64,000 nt of DNA from an uncultured Clostridia bacterium (GTDB lineage Bacteria > Bacillota > Clostridia > TANB77 > CAG-508), in NCBI GenBank assembly GCA_948468225.1, contig CAOKHH010000006.1:1-64000 (forward strand), written 5' to 3'. This document shows, in pieces, positions 37,945 to 47,466 of the stretch. Position 1 is the stretch's first letter; every line of letters starts with the position of its first letter. Below the pieces are notes generated by a model. It did not search any database. It saw only the letters and a list, made by a program, of their open reading frames with translations, and was not told the DNA's origin. The translations under genes and the position numbers were made by a program.

Positions 37945-38952
37945 TTAATAAAAGCATTTTCTACAAGTTTCAATCACTTCGTAAAGGTTGTCGCAGTTTT
38001 TGTGAAGTTCGTTCGCAATCAAATCTGAAATCTTTCTTAAAGATTCGATGCAGTAATAGTAATTTGTAATTGCATACCAAGTTAAAATTGCCTCGGAGCA
38101 GTAATCAAATACAGTTACGGGATTTCCCCAATGCCCAGAATAAGCAATTTCGTTAGAAATTTGCTCAACATTTGGACATATTATTAACAATCCTTTCAAG
38201 CTAAGAAAGTCTTGCAAATTGCTTGGTAAATGCGGGTCAAGTTCGTTATCATTCGAAAAATCGGTACTGCTAAAATCAATCGGAGTACTTGAAAATCCGG
38301 ATAAGTGAATGATTTTTACTTGAGAGGTGTCCAACTCATAAAGGTAATTGTGGAAAGTATATGAACCGGAGGTTCTAATCCTTTCCATAAACTTGCTGGC
38401 TATAGTAGAATGACATATGTCAAGTACCAAGCCATCTAAACCATTGCTCAATCCTCTGCTTTTTAAAGTCCGATTTATAAATGAGGGACTTGTAGTTCGA
38501 GGATCAAAGTAGTAGGGAAAAAGCCCTTCGCCATAAATGATTGGCTGTTTCCCAGTAAGGCTAAAAATGGTTTCTCTGATTTTCTCGAGATTAGTTATCA
38601 ACAGTTCATCAAACTCTTGCTGACTAATTTCACGAGAAGGAAGATTTTGCGGTTTTGCGCCAATGTGTGAAGAATATTTCCACGCATTTGGCAAATTCAG
38701 GTAGTTTTCCAGCCCAGAAAAGTCAGTAATGTGGTCACAAAAGTGAGCATCATGTAACTGAGCCGTTATACCGTTCCAGCCGTGGTTGTCGACCTCACAC
38801 TTCAAAAACCGAGCCAAATCGATAAATGCCTGATTTTCTTCAGGGGAAGCACCTGTTCCTGGAAATTTAAGTCCAGTTATGATACCTTCGCCCAAAAGCG
38901 TTTCATACACCTTTAAAGGTATATGAGAGATGTAGTTTTGAAACAGTTTCAT
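37945..38952 (-). CDS. TIM-barrel-like hypothetical protein, GC-richer, probably imported
   Basis: 335 residues, no frame break. Segments GLKFPGTGASPEENQAF, VDNHGWNG, HIGAKPQNLPSREI, LDGLVLDICHS and VKIIHLSGFS suggest a metal-dependent TIM barrel of the DUF692/MNIO or xylose-isomerase-like kind; the assignment is weak. The C-terminus ends with a Cys-rich ETCRKCFY. Base composition and codon use (CGT, GCC, CTC, GGG) differ from neighbours. Two CGG codons read as Arg here (N-R-T at 38472-38470, A-R-F at 38811-38809), where a +1 shift would meet a stop within three codons. I infer recent acquisition. Confidence 0.6.
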   Translation of the reverse strand: MKLFQNYISHIPLKVYETLLGEGIITGLKFPGTGASPEENQAFIDLARFLKCEVDNHGWNGITAQLHDAHFCDHITDFSGLENYLNLPNAWKYSSHIGAKPQNLPSREISQQEFDELLITNLEKIRETIFSLTGKQPIIYGEGLFPYYFDPRTTSPSFINRTLKSRGLSNGLDGLVLDICHSTIASKFMERIRTSGSYTFHNYLYELDTSQVKIIHLSGFSSTPIDFSSTDFSNDNELDPHLPSNLQDFLSLKGLLIICPNVEQISNEIAYSGHWGNPVTVFDYCSEAILTWYAITNYYYCIESLRKISDLIANELHKNCDNLYEVIETCRKCFY

Positions 38953-39202
38953 GGTAAAAATCTCCTTAAGTAATAAAGCAACGCTGTACCTACAACTTCA
39001 AAACAATTTAATGCATCATAATCCGAAAGAACTATGTATAATGCAAAATAATAATTGTAGTAAAGAACTTCGGATTAGCGATGACTCACATAAAAAGTTA
39101 CTCTATAATCATACCATTTTTTATGTAAAGTGTCAAAATAAGGAAGTTTACATTCACAAATTTTAATGACTAAACACATAATAAATAGTGAATAATTATT
39201 TT

Positions 39203-39254
39203 ATAGGGGCATATAATTGCGCCTAATAATGTAGGGCGGAGGCCTTAGGCGACC
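39203..39254 (+). repeat. Two degenerate REP palindromes
   Basis: ATAGGGGCATATAATTGCGC (39203-39222) and GTAGGGCGGAGGCCTTAGGC then GACC (39231-39254), before the patatin gene. They occupy the end of the 336-base gap 38953-39288; its middle holds only a weak TAATCCGAA-type inverted repeat (about 39020-39080). Confidence 0.55.
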
Positions 39255-39288
39255 AGGTCTCCAAAGAAATATCTAATGGGAGGTAATT

Positions 39289-40137
39289 ATGAAAATTGGC
39301 TTAGCTTTAAGTGGCGGTGGAATTAGAGGAATCGCACACGCAGGTGCTTTAAAGGCTTTAGAAGAAAATAATATAAATATAGATATAATAGGTGGAACAA
39401 GTTCTGGAAGTTTAGTTGCATCATTATATGCATTAGGCTATTCTCCATATTATATATACATATTATTTAAGAAGTATGCAAAGGAGATAACAAAATTAAA
39501 TGCATCAACAATTACAACAGGTATTGGTAACTTTTTAATTAACAAAAAGGTAAGTATAAATGGATTAAAAACAGGTGAGAGTATAGAAAAAACTTATAAC
39601 AAATTGGCTTTAAAAATGGGAGTAAGTAAACTTAGCCAAATGCGAATGCCGATAGTAATACCAGCAGTGGATATATCAAACTCGAAAGAGTATATTTTTA
39701 CATCAAAATTGCCGAGTGGAGAATCAGAAGAAAAATATATAACAGATATTAGTCTTGGAAAGGCAGTAAGAGCAAGCTCAAGTTTTCCATTTGTGTTTAG
39801 TCCGTGTGAGTATAAAAATCATATGTTTTTAGATGGAGGCGCCATAGATAATACACCAGCATTAGAAGTAAAAAAACTTGGAGCAGATAAAGTTATATCC
39901 ATAGATTTTGATAGTGATCAAGTAACGAAAGATAGCAATATAATGGATATTGTAATGAAAATTATTGATATAATGGGAAGAAAAGTATCTGAGGAAAGTT
40001 TAAAGATAAGTGATTATATAATAACAATTCCTTCAGATGGAACAGGACTTTTAGAAACAACAAAAATAGATTATTGCTATAAATCTGGGTATGATACAGT
40101 TAACAAAAATATTGAAAAAATAAAAGAAATTCTGTAG
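39289..40137 (+). CDS. Patatin-like phospholipase (RssA-type)
   Basis: A 282-residue Ser-Asp hydrolase. Oxyanion loop LSGGGIRGIAHAG, nucleophile elbow GGTSSGS, and catalytic Asp in LDGGAIDN are all in place. Bacterial relatives are cytoplasmic or membrane-associated lipid acyl hydrolases of largely unknown role. The start ATG follows gggaggt. Confidence 0.9.
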   Translation: MKIGLALSGGGIRGIAHAGALKALEENNINIDIIGGTSSGSLVASLYALGYSPYYIYILFKKYAKEITKLNASTITTGIGNFLINKKVSINGLKTGESIEKTYNKLALKMGVSKLSQMRMPIVIPAVDISNSKEYIFTSKLPSGESEEKYITDISLGKAVRASSSFPFVFSPCEYKNHMFLDGGAIDNTPALEVKKLGADKVISIDFDSDQVTKDSNIMDIVMKIIDIMGRKVSEESLKISDYIITIPSDGTGLLETTKIDYCYKSGYDTVNKNIEKIKEIL

Positions 40138-40160
40138 GGAACTAGACCAACGTCGTTCTG
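40134..40160 (+). repeat. Degenerate REP palindrome
   Basis: GTAGGGAACTAGACCAACGT then CGTTCTG, overlapping the patatin stop codon. Confidence 0.6.
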
Positions 40161-40222
40161 TATTATTTTTTATACATAAATTTAACAGCACTTAAATATA
40201 ATTGTAAAAACGAGGTGCTAAT

Positions 40223-41132
40223 ATGAATATTGTGTATATTGAAAAAACTGATAATATTGATGATGTGTTAACAAAATGGAAGAGAAAAATGCCACTTAAT
40301 ATAAAAAGAAGAATGGTAAAAAACAAAGTGGTAATAGAAACTTTAGGAGAAAATGCAGAGTGCAAAGCTTTTTTTGATAGTAAATCTAAGGACAAAGTAT
40401 TAGAAAATATAGGTAAAAAAATAAAAGATATGGTAATGGGAAATGGCTATAGAAATGTAGTAATTTCTAATGAATTAAAGAAAAACGAAATAATAATGAA
40501 AAACTTGCAAGAATTAAATATATTAAATGGAATATGGTTATTTAATTATTTAGTTGGTGACATTATAGATTATATAGCTATGAAAAAAAATAAAGAAATA
40601 AACAAAATGGAAGTAGCTATATTAGTTAATAAAACAACAAGCATAAATATGGAGAATATAATAAATATTGCTCAAAATGCTAAAATATTAAATATAGTGA
40701 CAGAAAATTTAGGAGTATTTAATCAATTTGAAGAAAAATTATATGATGAACTTGGAATAATGGTGAGGGTAACAAATAATAAAAAGAAAAGTCTATTAAA
40801 AACCGATGTAATAATAAATTTAGATTTCGATGAATCAGAAGTAGCAAAATATTATCTTCCAAGCAAGCGGAATAATAGTTAATGTAAACCAAAAAGTAAA
40901 AATACATAAAAAAAGTTTTTGTGGAATAAACATAAATGGGTATAATATAAATGTTCCAGAGGAGTATAAAAGAAGTGGATTTAATGATATAGAAATGTAT
41001 GAAAGTGCGTTGATGTGTAAAACACAATTTCAAAATGTAATAAGTAAAATAAATGAAGATAATATAAAAATATCTTCACTAATAGGTAATAATGGAATTA
41101 TAAATGAAAAAGAATATGCATCTCTACAATAA
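40223..41132 (+). CDS. Unknown protein, one +1 recoding site
   Basis: Skipping C40868 gives 302 residues; otherwise it stops at codon 219. Alternating beta/alpha segments (RNVVISNELKK, KMEVAILVNKTTSINMENI, AKILNIVTEN, KTDVIINLDF, then after the shift GIIVNVNQKVKIHKK) suggest a Rossmann-like fold. It shares VISNEL with the 82-residue protein at 2695-2943. I do not recognise the family. The continuation after the shift keeps native codon use for 87 codons to a stop, which supports one gene. Confidence 0.7.
40868..40870 (+). other. CGG +1 recoding site
   Basis: In-frame aag|CGG|a; skipping C40868 gives aag gga ata. The Gly cannot be checked against a known family. Confidence 0.65.
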
Positions 41133-41134
41133 CT

Positions 41135-41164
41135 TGACATAATGTTGCGAATTTTGATATAATG
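41135..41164 (+). promoter_or_regulatory. Sigma-A promoter
   Basis: TTGACA, 18-base spacer, TATAAT, upstream of the GC-richer small gene. Confidence 0.75.
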
Positions 41165-41193
41165 TATACATAAAATCTTAGGAGGGAATGTTT

Positions 41194-41508
41194 ATGGCAA
41201 ATACGAACAATGGCAACCCCTATGGGATGCGGGTGATTGGACAGATGAACAATATTGTTGGTCTGCTCTGGACAGTCGAAGAGGAAAAACTTGTACTTTA
41301 TTTCTATTATAGAGATGAGTACAATAATTACTCATGTGACCAGCTGGAAGAAATCCCTTTAGCTTCGGTTTGTAAGGGTGGAAACGTTAACGATGCTCTT
41401 TCTAAGCTAAAGCGATTTTCCAATAGGGCGAAACCCTCGTACAGAACTTATATGACTCGTGATTGCTTCAATGCAATTGAAGAGAAGTACGCTAAATACG
41501 ATATCTAA
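41194..41508 (+). CDS. Small GC-richer hypothetical protein, probably imported
   Basis: 104 residues from ATG 41194 (ggaggg at correct spacing; ATG 41188 is too close). Features: RVIGQMNNIVGLLWTVEEEK, LVLYFYYRDEYNNYS and SKLKRFSNRAKPSYRTY. No family was recognised. Codon use (CTG, GTC, CGG, CTC) is unlike neighbours. It contains CGG read as Arg at 41230, in atg CGG gtg; a +1 shift there would reach TGA at the next codon. It has its own consensus promoter and a GC-rich terminator, giving a self-contained foreign-looking cassette. Confidence 0.65.
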   Translation: MANTNNGNPYGMRVIGQMNNIVGLLWTVEEEKLVLYFYYRDEYNNYSCDQLEEIPLASVCKGGNVNDALSKLKRFSNRAKPSYRTYMTRDCFNAIEEKYAKYDI

Positions 41509-41517
41509 ACCCGCTCT

Positions 41518-41552
41518 AAGCCCCGCGTTCATACTGAATGCGGGGCTTTTTA
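41518..41552 (+). terminator. GC-rich intrinsic terminator
   Basis: AAGCCCCGCGTTC/GAATGCGGGGCTTTTT, a strong stem with T-run after the small GC-richer gene. Confidence 0.92.
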
Positions 41553-41653
41553 TTGATTCGTGCATATTTGCAAAGCAAAATGCACATTTAGGCGAAGCCA
41601 TTTCCGTATATTTTATTAAAAATTTATACAAATTTGCATTAAACCCTTGCAAT

Positions 41654-41682
41654 TAGTAAAAAATAAGTATATAATTAACTAG
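41654..41682 (+). promoter_or_regulatory. Promoter of the rimP-nusA-infB operon
   Basis: TTGCAA, 17-base spacer, TATAAT. A hairpin GAGTGGGAACAGTTCCCACTC follows about 20 bases later, in the leader. Confidence 0.65.
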
Positions 41683-41696
41683 CATAAAAAATACAA

Positions 41697-41720
41697 AAGA
41701 GTGGGAACAGTTCCCACTCT
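41697..41720 (+). promoter_or_regulatory. Leader hairpin before rimP
   Basis: AAGAGTGGGAACAGTTCCCA then CTCTT, a perfect stem with a tiny loop and a short T-rich tail. It may attenuate transcription or protect the mRNA 5' end. Confidence 0.5.
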
Positions 41721-41747
41721 TAACTTTTGCAAATAGGAGGTAAAATA

Positions 41748-42203
41748 TTGGCAAATATAGAAGAAAAAGTAAATAATTTACTTCAAAAGACAATAAACTC
41801 TTTAGGCTATAGTATATATGATGTTGAATATGTAAAAGAGGGAAGAGATTTTTACTTAAGAATATACATTGACAAAGAAACAGGAATAGATTTAAATGAT
41901 TGCGAAAAAGTAAGTAATGCCATATCAGATATGCTAGATGAGGCTGACTTTATAAAAGAGCAATATTTCCTAGAAGTATCTTCTCCCGGAATTGAAAGAA
42001 TTCTAAGAAAAGATAAACACTTAAGTGAAAATATAGGAAAGATTGTTGAAGTAAAATTGTTTAAACCAATAGAGAAACAGAAGCAATATGTGGGCGAACT
42101 AATAGAGTTTGATGCTGATAATGTAGGCATAAAATCGGAAAATATAATATCAATAGATAGAAAAAATATTGCGCAAATAAAAACAATATACAATTGGCAA
42201 TAA
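41748..42203 (+). CDS. rimP: Ribosome maturation factor RimP
   Basis: A 151-residue 30S assembly factor. INSLGYSIYDVEYVKEG, LRIYIDKETGIDLNDCEKVS and YFLEVSSPGIERIL are characteristic. TTG start at 41748 after aggagg. It heads the conserved rimP-nusA-ylxR-L7Ae-infB-rbfA operon. Confidence 0.94.
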   Translation: MANIEEKVNNLLQKTINSLGYSIYDVEYVKEGRDFYLRIYIDKETGIDLNDCEKVSNAISDMLDEADFIKEQYFLEVSSPGIERILRKDKHLSENIGKIVEVKLFKPIEKQKQYVGELIEFDADNVGIKSENIISIDRKNIAQIKTIYNWQ

Positions 42204-42244
42204 TGCATTTGATAATAAATAAATTTTAAAGGGAGGAAAAAACA

Positions 42245-43378
42245 ATGAAAAGAGCAAAAAAAGTAGAAACAGTTAACAATGATGAAATTTTAATAACAGC
42301 AATAGAGGAGTTATCTAAAGAAAAAAAGATAGATAAAGCATATTTATTAGAATCATTAGAAACATCATTAGTAACAGCATATAAGAAAAATTTTGACTCA
42401 TTAGAAAATGTTAAAGTTACAATAAACGAAGTAACAGGAGCGATACATGTGTATTCACTTAAAGAAATAGTAGAAGTGGTAGAAGATTATACTACACAAA
42501 TTAGCTTAGAAGATGCAAGAAAGAAAAGTAAAAAATACGAAATAGGAGATACAGTTGAAATAGAAATAAAGCCAAAAGATTTTGGAAGAATTGCTGCTCA
42601 AACAGCAAAACAAGTTATGCTACAAAAAATTAGAGAGGCAGAAAGAGATATAATATATTCAGAATATAATGATAGAAAAGGCGAAATAGTTACTGGAATA
42701 GTTCAAAAAGCAGATGGGGCGGTTGTTGTTTTAGATTTAGGAAAATTAGAAGGAATAATGCTACCTAAAGAAAAAATACCAACTGAAAATTACAAAGTTA
42801 ATGATAAAATTAGAGCATACGTAGTAGATGTAGAAAAAGGTATAAAAGGTACTCCACAAGTTATGGTATCAAGAAGTAATCCAGACTTTGTAAGAAAATT
42901 ATTTGAATTTGAAATACCAGAAATATATGAAGGATTAATAGAGATAAAAAGTGTAGCAAGGGATGCTGGAAGCAGAAGCAAAGTAGCTGTATATTCAACA
43001 AATCCAGATATAGATCCAGTTGGCTCTTGCGTAGGTCAAAAAGGAATAAGAATACAGAATATTATAAATGAATTAAATGGTGAAAAGATAGATGTAATAG
43101 AGTGGAATGAAGATCCATCAATATATATATCAGCTGCTTTATTACCAGCACAAGTTCTAGCAGTAGATATAAATGAAGAAGAAAAATTTGCACAAGTAAT
43201 AGTTCCAGATGATCAATTATCATTAGCAATAGGAAAAGCTGGTCAAAATGTAAGACTTGCTGCTAAATTAACAAATTGGAAAGTAGATATAAAGAGTGAA
43301 ACACAATTTAAAGAAATATTAGCAAATGGACAAAACGAAGAAGAATTAACAGAGCCAGAAGAAGTATCAGAAGAATAG
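42245..43378 (+). CDS. nusA: Transcription elongation/termination factor NusA
   Basis: 377 residues binding RNA polymerase and nascent RNA. An N-terminal domain is followed by S1 (GEIVTGIVQKADGAVVVLDLG), KH1 and KH2 (VGQKGIRIQNIINELNGEKIDV; LAIGKAGQNVRLAAKLTNW). It lacks the acidic repeats of proteobacterial NusA, as usual in Firmicutes. The start ATG follows gggaggaaa. Confidence 0.96.
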   Translation: MKRAKKVETVNNDEILITAIEELSKEKKIDKAYLLESLETSLVTAYKKNFDSLENVKVTINEVTGAIHVYSLKEIVEVVEDYTTQISLEDARKKSKKYEIGDTVEIEIKPKDFGRIAAQTAKQVMLQKIREAERDIIYSEYNDRKGEIVTGIVQKADGAVVVLDLGKLEGIMLPKEKIPTENYKVNDKIRAYVVDVEKGIKGTPQVMVSRSNPDFVRKLFEFEIPEIYEGLIEIKSVARDAGSRSKVAVYSTNPDIDPVGSCVGQKGIRIQNIINELNGEKIDVIEWNEDPSIYISAALLPAQVLAVDINEEEKFAQVIVPDDQLSLAIGKAGQNVRLAAKLTNWKVDIKSETQFKEILANGQNEEELTEPEEVSEE

Positions 43379-43381
43379 GAT

Positions 43382-43651
43382 GTGAAAATCTTGAAGAAAA
43401 TACCACAAAGAAGTTGTATGGGCTGTAATCAAAAAAAAGAAAAAAAAGACTTAATTAGAATTGTAAAAAATAAGGAAGGCATAATAAATATTGATAAAAT
43501 AGGAAAGCTAGAAGGACGAGGCGCATACATATGTGATAGTATAGATTGCTTGGAAAAGGTAAAAAAATCTAAGAGATTAGAAAAAGTTTTGGAAACAAAA
43601 ATAGATGATGAATTTTATAATAAATTAAGAGGTGTAATTTGTGACAAATAA
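43382..43651 (+). CDS. ylxR: YlxR-family RNA-binding protein (RnpM)
   Basis: 89 residues with the signature RSCMGCNQKKEKKDLIRIV and GRGAYICDSIDCLEKVKK. YlxR/RnpM binds RNA and has been linked to RNase P regulation in Bacillus. GTG at 43382, or TTG at 43391. It follows nusA by three bases. Confidence 0.9.
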   Translation: MKILKKIPQRSCMGCNQKKEKKDLIRIVKNKEGIINIDKIGKLEGRGAYICDSIDCLEKVKKSKRLEKVLETKIDDEFYNKLRGVICDK

Positions 43652-43958
43652 AATATATGGCTTAATTGGAATTTGTGCAAAAGCAGCAGATTTAGTATCT
43701 GGTACGGATGTAACAATAGAAAATGTAGAAAATAAAAAGGCGAAGTTAGTTATAGTGGCTGACGATTGCTCGGAAAAGACTATAAAAAATATGAAATTTA
43801 TATGCAATAAAAATAATGTTCCAATATATGTTTTTGGAAATATAGAAAATATAAGTAAAGCTATAGGAAAAAACAATAGAGGAATAATAGCAATAAAAAA
43901 TGAAAATTTTGCAAAAGAGATTGCAAAAAGAATTTGTGGAGGTGATACTATTGGGTAA
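43641..43958 (+). CDS. ylxQ: L7Ae-family ribosomal-like protein (YlxQ)
   Basis: 105 residues: [35 protein letters not shown] and [18 protein letters not shown] match L7Ae/L30e-like YlxQ, a K-turn RNA binder. The GTG start lies within the end of ylxR (11-base overlap), implying translational coupling. infB begins before its stop. Confidence 0.9.
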   Translation: MTNKIYGLIGICAKAADLVSGTDVTIENVENKKAKLVIVADDCSEKTIKNMKFICNKNNVPIYVFGNIENISKAIGKNNRGIIAIKNENFAKEIAKRICGGDTIG

Positions 43959-46878
43959 AATTAAAATACACGAAATAGCAAAAAAATTAAACTTAAATAG
44001 TAAAGATGTGTTAGATAAGGCTAAAGAATTAGGAATGAATGTAAAAACTCATTTGAGTGGAATAGAAGAGAGCGAAGCTGCAAAGTTAGAAGAAGCTTTT
44101 TTAAATAAATCTGCTAAAAATGTAGGGGTGAGTAGTGCTCGTCCGAAAGAAGAAAAGGCAAAACCTACAAGTCCAGTAATAATTAGAAGAGAAGTAATAA
44201 ATACGGATTTGAATGTAGAAAAAGAAACTAAATCAAAAACTGTTGAAGAAAAGAAAGCTAATGTAGGATTTATAGAAAACGAAAGAAAGAAAGATTTTAA
44301 TATAGTATATAGAAATAAACCAAATAAACCACTAACAGTAAGTGAATTGTTTGGAATAAAGAAAGAAACTAAAAAAGAAGAACCTGTAGATGTAGATACA
44401 TCACACGGTCCAGAAGAAGAAAAATCTGTAGTGGCGAGCAGTACTCGTTCGAATGAAATAAAAGAAGAATCCAAAGAAAACGTAGAGGAAACTATTGGTC
44501 GTCCGAAAGAAGATGCAAGCGTTAATGTCAACAGCAATTCTATAAACACAGAAAGAAAACCATTGGGTAGAGATGGAAATCGTCCATTTAACAGAGATAA
44601 TGGAAACAGACCATGGGGTAGAGATGGGAATCGTCCATTTAACAGAGATAACGGAAATAGACCGTTTAATAGAGATGGGAATCGTCCATTTAACAGAGAT
44701 AATGGAAATAGACCATTGGGTAGAGACGGGAATCGTCCATTCAATAGAGATGGGGGAAGACCATTTAACAGAGATAATGGAAATAGACCATTGGATGAAA
44801 AAAGATTTGAAAAGAATATTAAAGATATAATGTCAGCAGATATTGTAGAAAAAGAAAATGTAAGAGAATATTCAAACAAAGCAATAGATAAGCAGAAAAG
44901 TAATAGATATGAGGAAAATAAAGCAAACAAAAAACCATCAAAATCTAGAAGAAGCAATAATGATTATGATGAAGGAAAGTTAAAAGATCTAAAACAAACG
45001 GATAAATTATCTCATATGTTTAATGAAGGTTCTATGCTTGATTATTATGATTTAACTACTGAAAGAGGAAAAAGAAGTAAAAAGAAAAATCAAGAGCAAG
45101 TTGATAGAGTAAAACAAAAAATATTCCAATTAACAGATATAACAATACCAGAAACAATAACAGTAAAGGATTTAGCAACTGAACTTAAGAAAACAAGTAG
45201 CGAAATTATAAAGAAATTATTAGGGTATGGAATATTAGCTACAATAAATAATTCAGTAGATTTTGATACAGCTTTCTTAATTGCTGGTGAATATGGAATA
45301 ACAGCACATAAAAAGGAGATAATAACAGAAGAAGACATACTTTTTGATGATACAGAAGATAAGGTAGAAGACTTAGTATCAAGACCACCAGTAGTTGTTG
45401 TTATGGGACACGTAGACCATGGAAAAACATCACTTCTAGATGCTGTAAGATCTACAAATGTTATAGAGGGAGAAGCTGGAGGAATTACACAACACATAGG
45501 TGCATATAAAGTAGAAATAAATGGAAGAGAAATAACTTTCTTAGATACTCCAGGACACGAAGCGTTTACAAGCATGAGAGCGAGAGGTGCACAAATAACA
45601 GATATAGCAATATTAGTTGTTGCCGCAAATGATGGCGTTATGCCTCAAACAATAGAAGCAATAAATCATGCAAAAGCAGCAGAAATTCCAATAGTTGTTG
45701 CTATAAATAAAATAGACTTAGAAGGAGCAAATCCTGAAAAAGTAAAACAAGAATTAACGGAATACGGTTTAGTACCAGAAGAATGGGGAGGAGATACAAT
45801 ATTTGTTCCAATTTCTGCAAAGAAAAAAATAAATATTGATAACCTACTAGAAATGGTATTATTAGTAGCAGATATGAAAGACTTAAAAGTAAATCCTAAT
45901 AAACAGGCTAAAGGGGCAGTTATAGAAGCAAAATTGGATAAAGCAAAAGGACCTGTTGTATCAATGCTTGTACAACGTGGATGCTTAGATATTGGAGATA
46001 CAATACTTGTTGGTTCTGTTATAGGTAGAATAAGAGCAATGACAAACGATAAAGGTCAATCTGTGAAGAAAGCAGGACCATCAACACCAGTAGAGGTAAT
46101 AGGATTACCAGAAGTACCAGAGGCTGGAGAAACTTTCTATGAAGTAAAAGATGAAAAAACTGCAAAACACTTAATGGAAAGAAGAAAACGCCAAGCTAGA
46201 GAAAAAGCATTAAATGCTACTGCAAAGGTAACTTTGGATGATTTATTTAGCCAAATAGAAAAAGGACATTTAAAACAATTAAACTTAATAGTAAAAGCAG
46301 ATGTTCAAGGTTCAGTAGAAGCTGTAAAACAATCATTAGAGAAATTATCTAATGATGAAGTACAAGTAAAAGTAATTCACTCAAATGTTGGTGCTGTTAC
46401 AGAATCAGATGTAACTCTTGCAAAAGTATCAAAAGCTATAATAATAGCGTTTAATGTAAGACCAGATGCAATGGCAAAAGAAATTGCAGAAAAAGAAGAA
46501 GTAGAAATAAAAACATATTCAGTAATTTACAATGCTATTGAAGATGTTGAAGCAGCAATGAAAGGAATGTTAGACCCTGTATTTAAAGAAGTTGTTATAG
46601 GAAATGCAGAAATTAGACAGGTATTCAAGGTTTCAAATGTTGGAACAATTGCAGGATGTTATGTAACTAACGGAAAAGTTGCAAGAAATGCAGGAGTAAG
46701 ACTTCTAAGAGAAAACATAGTAGTATATGAAGGAAAACTTGTATCATTAAAAAGATTTAAAGATGATGCAAAAGAAGTTGCTTCAGGTTATGAATGTGGT
46801 ATACAACTAGAAGATTACAATGACATAAAAGAGGGAGACGTACTAGAAGTATACATCATGGAAGAAGTAAAGAGATAA
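43951..46878 (+). CDS. infB: Translation initiation factor IF-2
   Basis: 975 residues from TTG 43951 after ggaggtga. It recruits initiator tRNA and joins subunits. The N-terminal IF2N motif ([20 protein letters not shown]) precedes a long disordered region holding REP-derived peptides ([15 protein letters not shown]) and a run of [16 protein letters not shown] repeats at about 44560-44795. The GTPase core has [17 protein letters not shown] and NKIDL. The frame is intact, and its CGG trinucleotides all cross codon boundaries. Confidence 0.96.
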   Translation: MGKIKIHEIAKKLNLNSKDVLDKAKELGMNVKTHLSGIEESEAAKLEEAFLNKSAKNVGVSSARPKEEKAKPTSPVIIRREVINTDLNVEKETKSKTVEEKKANVGFIENERKKDFNIVYRNKPNKPLTVSELFGIKKETKKEEPVDVDTSHGPEEEKSVVASSTRSNEIKEESKENVEETIGRPKEDASVNVNSNSINTERKPLGRDGNRPFNRDNGNRPWGRDGNRPFNRDNGNRPFNRDGNRPFNRDNGNRPLGRDGNRPFNRDGGRPFNRDNGNRPLDEKRFEKNIKDIMSADIVEKENVREYSNKAIDKQKSNRYEENKANKKPSKSRRSNNDYDEGKLKDLKQTDKLSHMFNEGSMLDYYDLTTERGKRSKKKNQEQVDRVKQKIFQLTDITIPETITVKDLATELKKTSSEIIKKLLGYGILATINNSVDFDTAFLIAGEYGITAHKKEIITEEDILFDDTEDKVEDLVSRPPVVVVMGHVDHGKTSLLDAVRSTNVIEGEAGGITQHIGAYKVEINGREITFLDTPGHEAFTSMRARGAQITDIAILVVAANDGVMPQTIEAINHAKAAEIPIVVAINKIDLEGANPEKVKQELTEYGLVPEEWGGDTIFVPISAKKKINIDNLLEMVLLVADMKDLKVNPNKQAKGAVIEAKLDKAKGPVVSMLVQRGCLDIGDTILVGSVIGRIRAMTNDKGQSVKKAGPSTPVEVIGLPEVPEAGETFYEVKDEKTAKHLMERRKRQAREKALNATAKVTLDDLFSQIEKGHLKQLNLIVKADVQGSVEAVKQSLEKLSNDEVQVKVIHSNVGAVTESDVTLAKVSKAIIIAFNVRPDAMAKEIAEKEEVEIKTYSVIYNAIEDVEAAMKGMLDPVFKEVVIGNAEIRQVFKVSNVGTIAGCYVTNGKVARNAGVRLLRENIVVYEGKLVSLKRFKDDAKEVASGYECGIQLEDYNDIKEGDVLEVYIMEEVKR
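44122..44145 (+). repeat. REP-derived sequence inside infB
   Basis: GTAGGGGTGAGTAGTGCTCG then TCCG, read in frame as VGVSSARP. Confidence 0.8.
44428..44451 (+). repeat. Degraded REP inside infB
   Basis: GTAGTGGCGAGCAGTACTCG then TTCG; a further remnant (GGTCGTCCGAAAGAAG) lies near 44496. Confidence 0.6.
44560..44795 (+). repeat. Tandem coding repeat in infB
   Basis: Degenerate units encoding [16 protein letters not shown], about eight or more in number, in the disordered N-terminal region of IF-2. Unit number may vary between strains. Confidence 0.85.
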
Positions 46879-47003
46879 AATTTTGAAAATAATCAGCATC
46901 TTGCGTTGTTGGACTTCGATTGAAATCAAATCAACATACTTTAGTACGCTTCATTGATTTCAATCTTGTCCGCCTAGCAATATACTAATTCTTTTCAAAA
47001 TTT
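46877..47003 (+). repeat. Post-stop hairpin element, family 2, copy A
   Basis: Outer arms AAATTTTGAAAA/TTTTCAAAATTT, conserved blocks gcatcttgcgttgtt and ccgcctagcaata, an inner helix GATTGAAATCA/TGATTTCAATC and an apical gtac-containing loop. It begins inside the infB stop codon. Copies at 55981-56104 and 57621-57744 share the blocks but differ in both helices. Confidence 0.82.
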
Positions 47004-47028
47004 AGCTTGATATAATATCTATAACTTT

Positions 47029-47056
47029 GTAGGGGCGGACCCATCACGTCCGCCCG
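47029..47056 (+). repeat. REP palindrome, GGCGGAC type
   Basis: GTAGGGGCGGACCCATCACG then TCCGCCCG, upstream of rbfA. Confidence 0.88.
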
Positions 47057-47078
47057 TAAAAGAAAGGAATTTTATAAA

Positions 47079-47448
47079 ATGCAAAAGAATAGTAATCGAA
47101 TGAGCAGAATTGATGAAGAGTTAAAAAAAGAGCTTAGCAATATAATAAGTTTTGAGTTACAAAATAGTAAAATAACTGGAATGGTTAGTGTTACTAAAGT
47201 AAAAACAACACCAGATTTAAGGTATGCTAGAGTTTATGTAAGTATATTAAATTCTAAAAATAGAAAAGAAACTTTAACAGGTTTAAAACAAGCTTCACGG
47301 GTTTATAAGAAGTCAAATTGCAAGTAGAATAAATTTAAGAATAACACCAGAATTAGTGTTTGAATTAGATGAATCTTTAGAATATGGAGCAAAAATAGAT
47401 TCAATAATAGAAAGTATTACAAAAGATTTGAAACCAAAGGAAGATTAA
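47079..47448 (+). CDS. rbfA: Ribosome-binding factor A, one +1 recoding site
   Basis: Skipping C47298 gives 122 residues, normal for RbfA. NRMSRIDEELKKELSNII, GMVSVTKVKTTPDLRYARVYVSIL and, across the shift, KQAS-GFIRSQIASRINLRITPEL match the family, the last being its best conserved motif. It is a 30S maturation factor binding 16S rRNA. The start ATG follows aaaggaatt. It lies in its normal place between infB and nrnA. Confidence 0.92.
47298..47300 (+). other. CGG +1 recoding site
   Basis: In-frame tca|CGG|g; skipping C47298 gives tca ggg ttt, restoring ASGFIRSQI of RbfA. Confidence 0.92.
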
Positions 47449-47466
47449 AAAGGAGGTTCCATAAAA

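Noticed and set aside
38953-39288. Gene in the gap before the patatin gene
   Set aside because: The only open frame is short, without a binding site, and runs through an imperfect inverted repeat and degenerate REPs.
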